DNA of 64,000 nt from Streptomyces canus. Its GTDB lineage: Bacteria > Actinomycetota > Actinomycetes > Streptomycetales > Streptomycetaceae. Shown piece after piece: positions 1-8,133 of this stretch (within the stretch, counting starts at the first letter, position 1; the number at the start of each line of letters is the position of its first letter). The translations under genes were made by a program, and so were the position numbers. The notes beneath the pieces were generated by a model that ran no database searches, was not told where the DNA came from, and saw only the letters and a list, made by a program, of their open reading frames with translations. The DNA lies in contig NZ_JAUSYQ010000002.1 of assembly GCF_030816965.1 (NCBI RefSeq), positions 8,360,001-8,424,000 on the forward strand. The letters are read 5' to 3'.

Positions 1-949
1 TCACACCGCGTCCGGTGCCGTTGACGATCGCCTTCAGCGACATCGCCGTGGCCACGATCCCGCCCGCGAAGCCCATGTCCTTGCCGAACGGCACCTGGAA
101 GGCGATGCCGAAGATGTTGATCCCGGCCGTGCACAGCAGGCAGAACCACATCATCCACAGGACGGGCGTACGCGCCGCTTCCTTCGGGGTGTACTGCTTG
201 ACCGCCGGCGGGTTCTTCTCCAGCGCCCGCCGGATCTTCGGGTCGTCGGTCTGCTTGAGCGGGTCGACGTGCGGGGGCCACCAGTTCTTCGGCGGGTCCT
301 TGAAGAACCAGCCCGCGAACGCCACCACGGCACAGCAGACGAGGCCCACCGTCACCAGGACGCCCCGGTAGTTGCTCAGGTCCATGTACGAGGTGAACAG
401 GAAGACGAAGGGCACCGAGCCGTAGGCGAAACCGCCGTTGACCATGCCGGTCTTGCCGCCCTTGCGCTCCGGGAACCACTTGCCGACCATGTTCACGCAG
501 GTCGCGTAGACAAGACCGGCGCCGATACCGCTGCACACGCCGAAGCCCAGGTAGGCGAAGATCACGTTCGGCGCGAACGCCAGCGAGATGTAGCCGAGGA
601 TGGTGCCCAGCGCGCCGAGCATCATCGCGTAGCGGGCCGGGAGCTTTCCGCTCTCCCTGAGCTGCCCGGCCGGGAAGGCCACGGCCGCCTGGAAGAACAC
701 CCAGACACCCATCAGCCAGAAGATGTGCCCACTGCTCCACAGATGCGCCTCGTGCAGTGTGTCCTCGGCCGAGGTGAACGCGTACTCCGAGGAACTGATG
801 CCCAGCATGCCCATCCACGGGAAGAGCACCATGGTCCATCGTGGCCGTCCCATGATGTGCCGGTCGGTCTCGCCGATCCGGTACACGCGGCCGTTGCGGT
901 CCGTCACCTCCCTGAAGGTGGCGGACGACGAATAATCGATGGTTGTCAT
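1..949 (-). CDS. Oxalate/formate antiporter-family MFS transporter, 3' end outside window
   Basis: Membrane carrier of the major facilitator superfamily, OFA (oxalate:formate antiporter) type. Reading the minus strand from the ATG at 949 gives 316 codons without a stop before the window edge, so the C-terminal part is missing. The visible protein has a roughly 45-residue polar N-terminus (MTTIDYSSS...), several strongly hydrophobic segments, the MFS loop signature with WFPERKGGKTG between helices, and a long charged central loop (KDPPKNWWPPHVDPL) as expected between helices 6 and 7. OFA carriers exchange oxalate for formate or other acids; the substrate here is inferred from the adjacent frc gene upstream on the same strand. 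An AAGGAG-like ribosome site lies upstream of the start. It probably forms a transcription unit with frc1, separated by 173 bp that contain a hairpin. Confidence 0.88.
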   Translation of the reverse strand, partial: MTTIDYSSSATFREVTDRNGRVYRIGETDRHIMGRPRWTMVLFPWMGMLGISSSEYAFTSAEDTLHEAHLWSSGHIFWLMGVWVFFQAAVAFPAGQLRESGKLPARYAMMLGALGTILGYISLAFAPNVIFAYLGFGVCSGIGAGLVYATCVNMVGKWFPERKGGKTGMVNGGFAYGSVPFVFLFTSYMDLSNYRGVLVTVGLVCCAVVAFAGWFFKDPPKNWWPPHVDPLKQTDDPKIRRALEKNPPAVKQYTPKEAARTPVLWMMWFCLLCTAGINIFGIAFQVPFGKDMGFAGGIVATAMSLKAIVNGTGRGV

Positions 950-1027
950 AGTCTTCAAGCACTCCTTGCGTCGAAAGATCTGGCCAGCGCCCCCTGTCCA
1001 AATTCCTTTCGTGCGCGCACGGATCCC

Positions 1028-1060
1028 GGGGTCCGCCGACGCGCACCGCCGCCGGACCCC
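1028..1060. terminator. Hairpin between frc1 and the transporter
   Basis: GGGGTCCG (1028-1035) is repeated as its exact reverse complement CGGACCCC (1053-1060) with a 17-nt GC-rich loop. It lies between the stop of frc1 and the start of the transporter, both on the minus strand. There is no T-tract, so it may reduce read-through or stabilise mRNA ends rather than be a full terminator. Confidence 0.4.
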
Positions 1061-1122
1061 GTGCTCATTCACGTCATGGACCACCGCCCGAGGGCCGCGG
1101 GACGTGGCTCCGGTTCACCACG

Positions 1123-2355
1123 TCAGATCACCCCGCCCGACCTGAGCAGACGCAACTCCTCGTCGCCGAGTCCGAGTTCGCCGATGTAGATCTCTTCGTT
1201 GTGCTGGCCGAGGAGGGGTGGGGTGGTGATGGTGGTGGGGGAGTCGGAGAGTTTGAGGGGGTTGCCGACGGTGGTGAAGGTGCCGCGCTGCGGGTGCCCG
1301 ACTTCGACGATCATGTCGTTCGCGGCGAGGGAGGCGTCCTCGATGATCTCTTTCGGGGACAGGATCGGCCCGCACGGAATGTTGTGCGCGTTCAGCCGCT
1401 CCAGCACCTGCCACTTGGGCAGCGTCGCCGTCCATTCCTCGATCAGCTGGAACATCTTCGCCAGTTTCGGCAGGCGGGCCTCGGGGGTGGCCCACTCGGG
1501 GTCCTCGGCGAGTTCGGGCCGGCCGATCAGTGCCGCCAGGGGTGTCCAGCCGACGGGCTGGACGATGACGTACACGTAGTCGTTGGGGCCGCCGGGCGCG
1601 CACCGCACCGCCCAGCCGGGCTGCCCGCCGCCGGAGGCGTTGCCCGAGCGCGGCACCTCGTCGGTGAAGTCGTCGTTGGGGTACTCGGCGAGCGGGCCGT
1701 GGGCCAGGCGCTGCTGGTCACGGAGTTTGACCCGGCACAGGTTGAGCACCGCGTGCTGCATCGCCACGTTCACCCGCTGCCCGCGCCCGGTCCTCTCGCG
1801 CTGCAGCAGCGCGGCCAGGACGGCGGCCACCGCGTGGATCCCGGTGCCCGAGTCACCGATCTGCGCGCCGGTCGCCAGCGGCGGCCCGTCCTCGAAACCG
1901 GTGGTGGCCATCGAGCCGCCCATCGCCTGCGCCACCACCTCGTACGCCTTGAAAGCGGTGTAGGGGCCGTCCCCGAAACCCTTGATCGAGGCATACACGA
2001 TCCGCGGGTTGATCTCCCGGATCCGCTCCCACGTGAACCCCATCCGCTCCACCGCACCCGGCGCGAAGTTCTCCACCATCACATCCGCACCCCGGATCAG
2101 CGCGGTCAGGATCTCCCGCCCCCGCTCCGTCTTGGTGTTCAGCGTGATGCTGCGCTTGTTGCAGTTGAGCATCGTGAAATACAGGGAATCCGCATCCGGG
2201 ACATCCCGCAGCTGCCGGCGCGTGATGTCCCCGCCCGGCGCCTCCACCTTCACCACATCCGCCCCCAGCCACGCCAGCAACTGCGTCGCCGACGGACCCG
2301 ACTGCACATGCGTCATGTCCAGCACCCGCACACCCTCAAGAGCCGTCCTCGACAC
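1123..2355 (-). CDS. frc: Formyl-CoA:oxalate CoA-transferase-like protein, copy 1
   Basis: Class III (CaiB/BaiF family) CoA-transferase of 410 aa. Frc moves CoA from formyl-CoA to oxalate, giving oxalyl-CoA and formate in the cytoplasm. Family features visible are the N-terminal GVRVLDMTHVQSGPSATQ segment, ENFAPGAVERMG, the IGDSGTG segment carrying the expected catalytic Asp, and a glycine-loop region reading NASGGGQPG. That loop is GGGGQ in the third copy in this window. The GTG at 2355 was chosen because a GAGG motif sits just upstream and homology to copy 2 starts there. The next gene downstream is the OFA transporter; sucC is divergent, with an ATACTGTAT-like operator between them. Apart from the first few and last ~17 codons the gene is nearly identical to frc copy 2. 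The CoA donor could be formyl-, succinyl- or acetyl-CoA. Confidence 0.9.
   Translation of the reverse strand: MSRTALEGVRVLDMTHVQSGPSATQLLAWLGADVVKVEAPGGDITRRQLRDVPDADSLYFTMLNCNKRSITLNTKTERGREILTALIRGADVMVENFAPGAVERMGFTWERIREINPRIVYASIKGFGDGPYTAFKAYEVVAQAMGGSMATTGFEDGPPLATGAQIGDSGTGIHAVAAVLAALLQRERTGRGQRVNVAMQHAVLNLCRVKLRDQQRLAHGPLAEYPNDDFTDEVPRSGNASGGGQPGWAVRCAPGGPNDYVYVIVQPVGWTPLAALIGRPELAEDPEWATPEARLPKLAKMFQLIEEWTATLPKWQVLERLNAHNIPCGPILSPKEIIEDASLAANDMIVEVGHPQRGTFTTVGNPLKLSDSPTTITTPPLLGQHNEEIYIGELGLGDEELRLLRSGGVI
1175..2347. repeat. 1,173-bp inverted repeat, copy A (inside frc1)
   Basis: This segment is the reverse complement of 6321-7493 with the same length, no gaps, and about 13 mismatches by eye (roughly 99% identity), mostly clustered around 1372-1412 and 1586-1614. 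Identity stops abruptly a few codons after the frc start and about 17 codons before the stop, where the two copies encode different tails. The pair flanks a 4-kb sucC-sucD-aldehyde dehydrogenase segment. Confidence 0.93.
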
Positions 2356-2423
2356 AAGCCACCTCACTTGTCCGTTGCCTTGAGCGTCCTGGTGGTGCGC
2401 CGGGCTGACCCCTGTTCGCACAT

Positions 2424-2449
2424 TGCATACAGTCGACGAATACTGTATG
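2424..2449. promoter_or_regulatory. Candidate GntR operator, frc1/sucC divergent promoter
   Basis: CATACAG (2426-2432) and CTGTATG (2443-2449) form an exact inverted repeat with a 10-bp spacer, preceded by TTG. The right part also contains the ATACTGTAT palindrome seen at other sites in the locus. It is 75 bp upstream of the frc1 start and 89 bp upstream of sucC. Assignment to the local GntR proteins is inference from recurrence of the motif. Confidence 0.65.
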
Positions 2450-2537
2450 AAGATTGTTATCCCGCATCCGGTGGGTGATGTCCAGGGGGCGTGCAGCACT
2501 TTTCAGTCGTGCATCATTTTCAGACGGGAGCCTCATC

Positions 2538-3695
2538 ATGGACCTGTACGAGCATCAGGCCCGGGCCCTCTTCGAGGAACACGGAATCCCGGTGCCGAGG
2601 GCGGAGGTCACCGACTCGCCCCAGGAGGCCCGTGCGATCGCCCGGAGGCTCGGCGGCAGCGTCGTCGTCAAGGCACAGGTCAAGACCGGAGGCCGGGGCA
2701 AGGCGGGCGGTGTCCGGCTCGCCGCCGACCCGGCCGGGGCCGAGCGGGCGGCACGCCTGATTCTCGGCAGGGACATCAAGGGGCACAGGGTCGGCAAGGT
2801 CATGCTGGCCCAACCCGTCGACATCGAGACCGAGTTCTATGTCGCCTACGTTCTCGACCGGGCCGCGGGCCGGTTCCTGGCCATCGCCTCCGCGGAGGGC
2901 GGCATGGAGATAGAGGAGGTCGCCGCGGCCCGCCCGGAGGCGGTCGCCCGTACACCCATCGACCCCGCCGAAGGCGTCACCTCGGCGAAGGCGGGCGAGA
3001 TCGCCGAAGCGGCCGGGCTGGCACCGCAGACCGTCGACGTTCTCGTACGGCTGTGGGAGGTACTGGTCCGCCAGGACGCGGTCCTCGTCGAGGTCAACCC
3101 GCTCGTCCGCACCCGGCAGGGGCACATCCTCGCCCTCGACGGCAAGGTCACCCTCGACGACAACGCCCGCTTCCGGCAGGCTCGTTGGAGTACCGACAGC
3201 GTCGCGTACGACGATCCGCTGGAGGCGGTCGCTGCCGCGAAGGGCCTCAACTACGTGAAGCTCGACGGCGAGGTCGGCGTCATCGGCAACGGCGCGGGCC
3301 TGGTCATGTCGACCCTCGACGTGGTCGCCGGATGCGGAGCCCGTCCCGCCAACTTCCTCGACATCGGCGGCGGTGCCTCGGCCCAGGTCATGGCCGACGG
3401 ACTGGGGGTCATCCTGTCGGACCCGGCGGTGAAGTCCGTGTTCGTGAACGTCTTCGGCGGCATCACCGCCTGCGACGCGGTCGCCGACGGCATCGTCCGG
3501 GCCCTGGACGAGGTCCGGCTCACCAAGCCGCTCGTCGTACGCCTCGACGGCAACAACGCCGCCCGCGGCCGGGCCGTCCTCGACGCGCGCGCCCACCCCC
3601 TGGTCCAGCAGGCCACCACCATGGACGGCGCCGCCCGCCGTGCCGCCGAACTCGCCGACGCCAGTCGAAGGAGCGGGACATGGCCATCTTCCTGA
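2538..3695 (+). CDS. sucC: Succinate-CoA ligase beta subunit (SucC-like), second-copy type
   Basis: Beta chain (385 aa) of succinyl-CoA synthetase: an ATP-grasp nucleotide- and succinate-binding domain over about residues 1-235, then the CoA-ligase domain. Visible signatures are the start [33 protein letters not shown] (phosphate-binding region), EVNPLV (metal ligand region) and DIGGGASAQ. Partnered with sucD, whose start overlaps its last 16 bp, so the two are translationally coupled. The location between two frc genes rather than with TCA-cycle genes suggests a dedicated role: making a CoA thioester, such as succinyl-CoA, that an Frc-family enzyme could use to activate oxalate. Substrate is inferred; malate- or itaconate-CoA ligase activity cannot be excluded by sequence reading alone. 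Confidence 0.9.
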   Translation: MDLYEHQARALFEEHGIPVPRAEVTDSPQEARAIARRLGGSVVVKAQVKTGGRGKAGGVRLAADPAGAERAARLILGRDIKGHRVGKVMLAQPVDIETEFYVAYVLDRAAGRFLAIASAEGGMEIEEVAAARPEAVARTPIDPAEGVTSAKAGEIAEAAGLAPQTVDVLVRLWEVLVRQDAVLVEVNPLVRTRQGHILALDGKVTLDDNARFRQARWSTDSVAYDDPLEAVAAAKGLNYVKLDGEVGVIGNGAGLVMSTLDVVAGCGARPANFLDIGGGASAQVMADGLGVILSDPAVKSVFVNVFGGITACDAVADGIVRALDEVRLTKPLVVRLDGNNAARGRAVLDARAHPLVQQATTMDGAARRAAELADASRRSGTWPSS

Positions 3696-4579
3696 CCAAG
3701 GAGTCCAGGGTCCTCGTCCAGGGCATGACCGGCGGCGAGGGCATGAAACACACCCGGCGCATGCTCGCGGCGGGCACCCACGTGGTCGGCGGCGTCAATC
3801 CGCGCAAGGCCGGGCAGTCGGTCGACTTCGACGACCGTGTCGTCCCCGTCTTCGGCTCGGTCGCCGACGGCATGCGGGCGACCGGAGCCGACGTCACCGT
3901 CGTCTTCGTGCCGCCCGCCTTCGCCAAAGCGGCGGTTGTCGAGGCCGCCGACGCGGGAATCGGACTGGCTGTCGTCATCACGGAAGGCATCCCCGTCCAC
4001 GACTGCGTCGCCTTCACCTCGTACGCGAAGAAGAAGGGGACACGGATCGTCGGCCCCAACTGCCCCGGCCTGATCACCCCCGGCCAGTCCAACGCGGGCA
4101 TCATCCCGGCGGACATCACCCGTTCCGGCCGGGTCGGTCTGGTGTCCAAGTCGGGCACGCTCACCTACCAACTCATGTACGAGCTGCGCGACATCGGCTT
4201 CTCCACCTGTGTCGGCATCGGCGGAGACCCCGTCGTCGGCACCACCCACATCGACTGCCTGGCCGCCTTCCAGGACGACCCCGACACCGAACTGATCGTC
4301 CTCATCGGGGAGATCGGCGGGGACGCCGAGGAGCGGGCGGCCGCGTACATCCGTGAGCACGTCACCAAGCCCGTCGTCGGCTACATCGCCGGATTCACCG
4401 CGCCCGAGGGCAGGACCATGGGCCATGCCGGCGCCATCGTGTCCGGTTCGGCGGGCACGGCGCAGGCGAAGAAGGCGGCGCTGGAGGCGGTCGGCGTCAA
4501 GGTCGGGAACACCCCCACCGAGACGGCCCGCCTCGTGCTCGCCCTGCTGGACACGGTCCGCGAGGCCCCTCAGGCCTGA
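3680..4579 (+). CDS. sucD: Succinate-CoA ligase alpha subunit (SucD-like)
   Basis: Alpha chain (299 aa) with an N-terminal CoA-binding Rossmann domain ([25 protein letters not shown]) and a C-terminal ligase domain. The phosphohistidine is H249 in the GHAGAIVSG motif, and [11 protein letters not shown] and SKSGTLTYQ are present, all as in canonical bacterial SucD. An AAGGAG-type ribosome site lies inside the end of sucC and the start overlaps sucC by 16 bp, indicating coupled translation. All active-site elements are intact, so an active enzyme is expected. Together with SucC it would form ADP- or GDP-forming acyl-CoA ligase at the expense of ATP or GTP. The context next to frc and oxalate genes points to supply of a CoA donor for oxalate activation rather than TCA flux. 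Confidence 0.92.
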   Translation: MAIFLTKESRVLVQGMTGGEGMKHTRRMLAAGTHVVGGVNPRKAGQSVDFDDRVVPVFGSVADGMRATGADVTVVFVPPAFAKAAVVEAADAGIGLAVVITEGIPVHDCVAFTSYAKKKGTRIVGPNCPGLITPGQSNAGIIPADITRSGRVGLVSKSGTLTYQLMYELRDIGFSTCVGIGGDPVVGTTHIDCLAAFQDDPDTELIVLIGEIGGDAEERAAAYIREHVTKPVVGYIAGFTAPEGRTMGHAGAIVSGSAGTAQAKKAALEAVGVKVGNTPTETARLVLALLDTVREAPQA

Positions 4580-4675
4580 CCCGGACCACACGGCGGCGGA
4601 CGGAGATTCGTCCGGCTCCGCTGCCTCCCCCCCCATACCCCGCCCCCGACTGTGCACCGAGAGCGGAGACATCGC

Positions 4676-6232
4676 ATGACAACCACCCTCAACTCGACCG
4701 ACCTCGTGGTGAAGTCCGGTACCTCCTGGAACGACGCCTGGCAGCGCTGCCTCGCCGTCGCCCCCGAGGCCTTCCGGGACGACCGCGTCCTCAACCTCTG
4801 GGGCTCCGCCTGGCGGGCCGACGGCCGGGCCCTGCCCGCCACCAGCCCCGTCGACGGCAGCCCGATCGCCGGCCCGCCGCGCCTGGACCGGGAAGCCGCC
4901 CACCAGGCCGTCCGCGCCTCCCTCGACCAGCACCGCGCCTGGCGGCACATACGGCTCGAAGAGCGCCGGGCCCGCGTCGCGGCCACCCTCGACGCCCTCA
5001 CCCAGCACCGCGAACTCCTCGCCCTCCTGCTCGTCTGGGAGATCGGCAAGCCCTGGCGCCTCGCGCAGGCGGACGTCGACCGGGCCATCGACGGCGTGCG
5101 CTGGTACGTCGACGGCATCGAGCCGATGGTCGAGGGCCGGGTCCCGCTGGACGGCCCGGTGTCCAACATCGCGAGCTGGAACTACCCGATGAGCGTGCTC
5201 GTTCACGCCATGCTGGTACAGGCCCTGGCGGGCAACGCGGTCATCGCCAAGACCCCGACCGACGGCGGCGTCGCCTGTCTCACCCTGGCCTGTGCGCTGG
5301 CCGCCCGCGAGGGCATCCCCGTCACCCTGGTCAGCGGCAGCGGGGGAGAGCTGTCGGAGGCGCTGGTGCGGGCGCCCGAGATCGGCTGTGTCTCCTTCGT
5401 CGGCGGCCGCGACACCGGAGCCGCCGTCGCCACGGCCGTCGCCGACCTCGGCAAGCGTCACGTCCTCGAACAGGAGGGACTCAACACCTGGGGCATCTGG
5501 AACCACACCGACTGGGACGCGCTGACCGCCGTCATCCCCAAGCTCTTCGACTACGGCAAACAGCGCTGCACCGCCTACCCGCGGTTCGTCGTCCAGCGCG
5601 AGCTGTTCGACGAGTTCCTGGCGGCCTACCTTCCCGCGGTGCGCACCCTGCGCCTGGGGCACCCGCTCGCCGTCGAGCACCCGGACGACCCCTACCCTGC
5701 ACTGGACTTCGGACCGGTGATCAACGCGGCCAAGGCGAAGGAACTGCGCGACCAGGTCGCCGAGGCCATCGACCGCGGAGCCGTCCCGGTCCACCGCGGC
5801 AGCGAGGCGGACGCCCGCTTCCTGTCCGGCCAGGACACCTCCGCGTACGTCCAGCCCGTCACCCTTCTCAACCCGCCCCCGTCCTCACCCCTGCACCACG
5901 CGGAACCGTTCGGCCCGGTCGACACCATCGTCCTGGTCGACACGGAGGCGGAACTGCTCGCCGCGATGAACGCCTCCAACGGCGCCCTGGTGGCCACCCT
6001 TTCCACCGACGACCGGGCCACCTTCGACCGGCTCGCCCCGCAGATCCGCGCGTTCAAGGTCGGCCACGGCAAGCCGCGTTCCCGCGGCGACCGCGACGAG
6101 CTCTTCGGCGGGTTCGGCGCCTCCTGGCGCGGCGCCTTCGTCGGCGGCGAGCTGCTGGTGCGCGCGGTCACCCGGGGCCCGGCCGGCGAGCGGCTGCCCG
6201 GGAACTTCCCCGAGTACCAGCTGATGCCGTGA
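4676..6232 (+). CDS. Aldehyde dehydrogenase-superfamily protein
   Basis: NAD(P)-dependent aldehyde dehydrogenase superfamily, 518 aa. Recognisable parts are SNIASWNYPMSV (cofactor-binding strand), the FVGGRDTGAAV turn, LEQEGLN in place of the usual LELGGK general-base segment, and the catalytic cysteine in GKQRCTAYPR. The catalytic Cys is therefore present, but the environment of the glutamate is unusual, placing it outside the common betaine or succinate-semialdehyde groups. It lies 96 bp after sucD and 83 bp before frc2 on the same strand, so probably the same transcription unit. A role in C1/C2 metabolism (a glyoxylate, oxalyl-CoA/formyl-CoA-linked or formaldehyde step) is inference from position only; the true substrate is unknown. 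Confidence 0.8.
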   Translation: MTTTLNSTDLVVKSGTSWNDAWQRCLAVAPEAFRDDRVLNLWGSAWRADGRALPATSPVDGSPIAGPPRLDREAAHQAVRASLDQHRAWRHIRLEERRARVAATLDALTQHRELLALLLVWEIGKPWRLAQADVDRAIDGVRWYVDGIEPMVEGRVPLDGPVSNIASWNYPMSVLVHAMLVQALAGNAVIAKTPTDGGVACLTLACALAAREGIPVTLVSGSGGELSEALVRAPEIGCVSFVGGRDTGAAVATAVADLGKRHVLEQEGLNTWGIWNHTDWDALTAVIPKLFDYGKQRCTAYPRFVVQRELFDEFLAAYLPAVRTLRLGHPLAVEHPDDPYPALDFGPVINAAKAKELRDQVAEAIDRGAVPVHRGSEADARFLSGQDTSAYVQPVTLLNPPPSSPLHHAEPFGPVDTIVLVDTEAELLAAMNASNGALVATLSTDDRATFDRLAPQIRAFKVGHGKPRSRGDRDELFGGFGASWRGAFVGGELLVRAVTRGPAGERLPGNFPEYQLMP

Positions 6233-6315
6233 GGCGCGTCCGGGCGGCGCCCCGCGAAGGGGCGGCCGCCCGGCCACCGGCGAACACACGACGACGCAGA
6301 GATGGGGTGGCGAGC

Positions 6316-7545
6316 ATGACGACGGCTCTTGAGGGTGTGCGGGTGCTGGATATGACGCATGTGCAGTCGGGTCCGTCGGCGACGCAGTTGCTGGCGTGGC
6401 TGGGGGCGGATGTGGTGAAGGTGGAGGCGCCGGGCGGGGACATCACGCGCCGGCAGCTGCGGGATGTCCCGGATGCGGATTCCCTGTATTTCACGATGCT
6501 CAACTGCAACAAGCGCAGCATCACGCTGAACACCAAGACGGAGCGGGGGCGGGAGATCCTGACCGCGCTGATCCGGGGTGCGGATGTGATGGTGGAGAAC
6601 TTCGCGCCGGGTGCGGTGGAGCGGATGGGGTTCACGTGGGAGCGGATCCGGGAGATCAACCCGCGGATCGTGTATGCCTCGATCAAGGGTTTCGGGGACG
6701 GCCCGTACACCGCTTTCAAGGCGTACGAGGTGGTGGCGCAGGCGATGGGCGGCTCGATGGCCACCACCGGTTTCGAGGACGGGCCGCCGCTGGCGACCGG
6801 CGCGCAGATCGGTGACTCGGGCACCGGGATCCACGCGGTGGCCGCCATCCTGGCTGCGCTGCTGCAGCGCGAGAGGACCGGGCGCGGGCAGCGGGTGAAC
6901 GTGGCGATGCAGCACGCGGTGCTCAACCTGTGCCGGGTCAAACTCCGTGACCAGCAGCGCCTGGCCCACGGCCCGCTCGCCGAGTACCCCAACGACGACT
7001 TCACCGACGAGGTGCCGCGCTCGGGCAACGCCTCCGGCGGCGGGCAGCCCGGCTGGGCCGTGCGCTGTGCGCCCGGGGGTCCCAACGACTACGTGTACGT
7101 CATCGTCCAGCCCGTCGGCTGGACACCCCTGGCGGCACTGATCGGCCGGCCCGAACTCGCCGAGGACCCCGAGTGGGCCACCCCCGAGGCCCGCCTGCCG
7201 AAACTGGCGAAGATGTTCCAGCTGATCGAGGAATGGACGGCGACGCTGCCCAAGTGGCAGGTGCTGGAACAACTGAACGCGCACAACATCCCGTGCGGGC
7301 CGATCCTGTCCCCGAAAGAGATCATCGAGGACGCCTCCCTCGCCGCGAACGACATGATCGTCGAAGTCGGGCACCCGCAGCGCGGCACCTTCACCACCGT
7401 CGGCAACCCCCTCAAACTCTCCGACTCCCCCACCACCATCACCACCCCACCCCTCCTCGGCCAGCACAACGAAGAGATCTACATCGGCGAACTCCGACTC
7501 TCCCGGGCCGAGTTGCCGCAGCTCAAGGAGCAGGGCGTCATCTGA
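6316..7545 (+). CDS. frc: Formyl-CoA:oxalate CoA-transferase-like protein, copy 2
   Basis: CaiB/BaiF CoA-transferase of 409 aa, nearly identical to copy 1 over 1,173 bp. The start ATG at 6316 differs from copy 1 (MTTALEG versus a GTG-initiated MSRTALEG). The last ~17 residues also differ (ELRLSRAELPQLKEQGVI, against ELGLGDEELRLLRSGGVI in copy 1). The Asp-containing IGDSGTG and the SGGGQPG loop are present. It lies at the end of the sucC-sucD-ALDH series and is followed 29 bp later by the carbonic anhydrase gene, suggesting one operon from 2538 to 8096. High identity to copy 1 with divergent ends fits gene conversion or a recent inverted duplication. Whether the two copies differ in function is not visible. 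Confidence 0.9.
   Translation: MTTALEGVRVLDMTHVQSGPSATQLLAWLGADVVKVEAPGGDITRRQLRDVPDADSLYFTMLNCNKRSITLNTKTERGREILTALIRGADVMVENFAPGAVERMGFTWERIREINPRIVYASIKGFGDGPYTAFKAYEVVAQAMGGSMATTGFEDGPPLATGAQIGDSGTGIHAVAAILAALLQRERTGRGQRVNVAMQHAVLNLCRVKLRDQQRLAHGPLAEYPNDDFTDEVPRSGNASGGGQPGWAVRCAPGGPNDYVYVIVQPVGWTPLAALIGRPELAEDPEWATPEARLPKLAKMFQLIEEWTATLPKWQVLEQLNAHNIPCGPILSPKEIIEDASLAANDMIVEVGHPQRGTFTTVGNPLKLSDSPTTITTPPLLGQHNEEIYIGELRLSRAELPQLKEQGVI
6321..7493. repeat. 1,173-bp inverted repeat, copy B (inside frc2)
   Basis: Inverted partner of 1175-2347; see copy A. The arms are opposed, so recombination between them would invert the roughly 4-kb segment 2348-6320 and exchange the 5' and 3' ends of the two frc genes. 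Confidence 0.93.
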
Positions 7546-7574
7546 CCGACCCGACCGGAGTGAGGTAGCCCCAC

Positions 7575-8096
7575 ATGTCGACTTCAGTACCCCGTACCAC
7601 GACGGTCACCGACCGGCTCGTGGAAGCCAACCGCGCCTACGCCGCCCGATTCACCGACCCCGGCATGGGCGCCCGCCCTGTTCTGCGCGTGGCCGTCGTG
7701 GCGTGCATGGACGCCCGCCTCGACCTGCACGCCGCGCTCGGACTGGAGCTCGGCGACTGTCACACCATCCGCAACGCCGGGGGAGTCGTCACCGACGACA
7801 CGATCCGTTCTCTGACGATCAGTCAGCGTGCCCTCGGTACCCGCAGTGTGGCGCTCATCCACCACACCGGCTGCGGTCTCCAGACCCTGACCGAGGACTT
7901 CCGGCACGAACTGGAACTGGAGGTCGGCCAGCGTCCCGCGTGGGCGGTGGAGGCCTTCCGGGATGTCGACCAGGACGTACGGCAGTCCGTGCAACGCGTA
8001 CGCACCTCGCCGTTCCTCCCGCACACCGACGATGTGCGGGGGTTCGTGTTCGACGTGACGACGGGGCTGCTGCGGGAGATCGACCCGAACTCCTGA
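7575..8096 (+). CDS. Beta-class carbonic anhydrase
   Basis: Cytoplasmic zinc enzyme (173 aa) interconverting CO2 and bicarbonate. Beta-class ligands are visible: C44 and D46 in VACMDAR, then H97 and C100 in HHTGCG; the NAGG segment between them is also family-typical. The length matches the short actinobacterial beta-carbonic anhydrases. It follows frc2 by 29 bp on the same strand. In an oxalate locus every oxalate yields two CO2, one from oxalyl-CoA decarboxylase and one from formate dehydrogenase, so local hydration of CO2 for anaplerosis or pH balance is a reasonable inferred role. It converges on gntR1 with a 37-bp gap. Confidence 0.92.
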   Translation: MSTSVPRTTTVTDRLVEANRAYAARFTDPGMGARPVLRVAVVACMDARLDLHAALGLELGDCHTIRNAGGVVTDDTIRSLTISQRALGTRSVALIHHTGCGLQTLTEDFRHELELEVGQRPAWAVEAFRDVDQDVRQSVQRVRTSPFLPHTDDVRGFVFDVTTGLLREIDPNS

Positions 8097-8133
8097 GCCG
8101 GCCGCGCCCCTTGGCGGTGGTGGTCGGCCGGGG

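Noticed and set aside
1028..1060. Riboswitch upstream of the oxalate transporter
   Set aside because: Only a single simple hairpin; no recognisable conserved aptamer core.
3251..5794. 847-codon minus-strand reading frame across sucC-sucD-ALDH
   Set aside because: Shadow of strongly GC3-biased plus-strand genes; no family features, and the opposing frames have full enzyme motifs.
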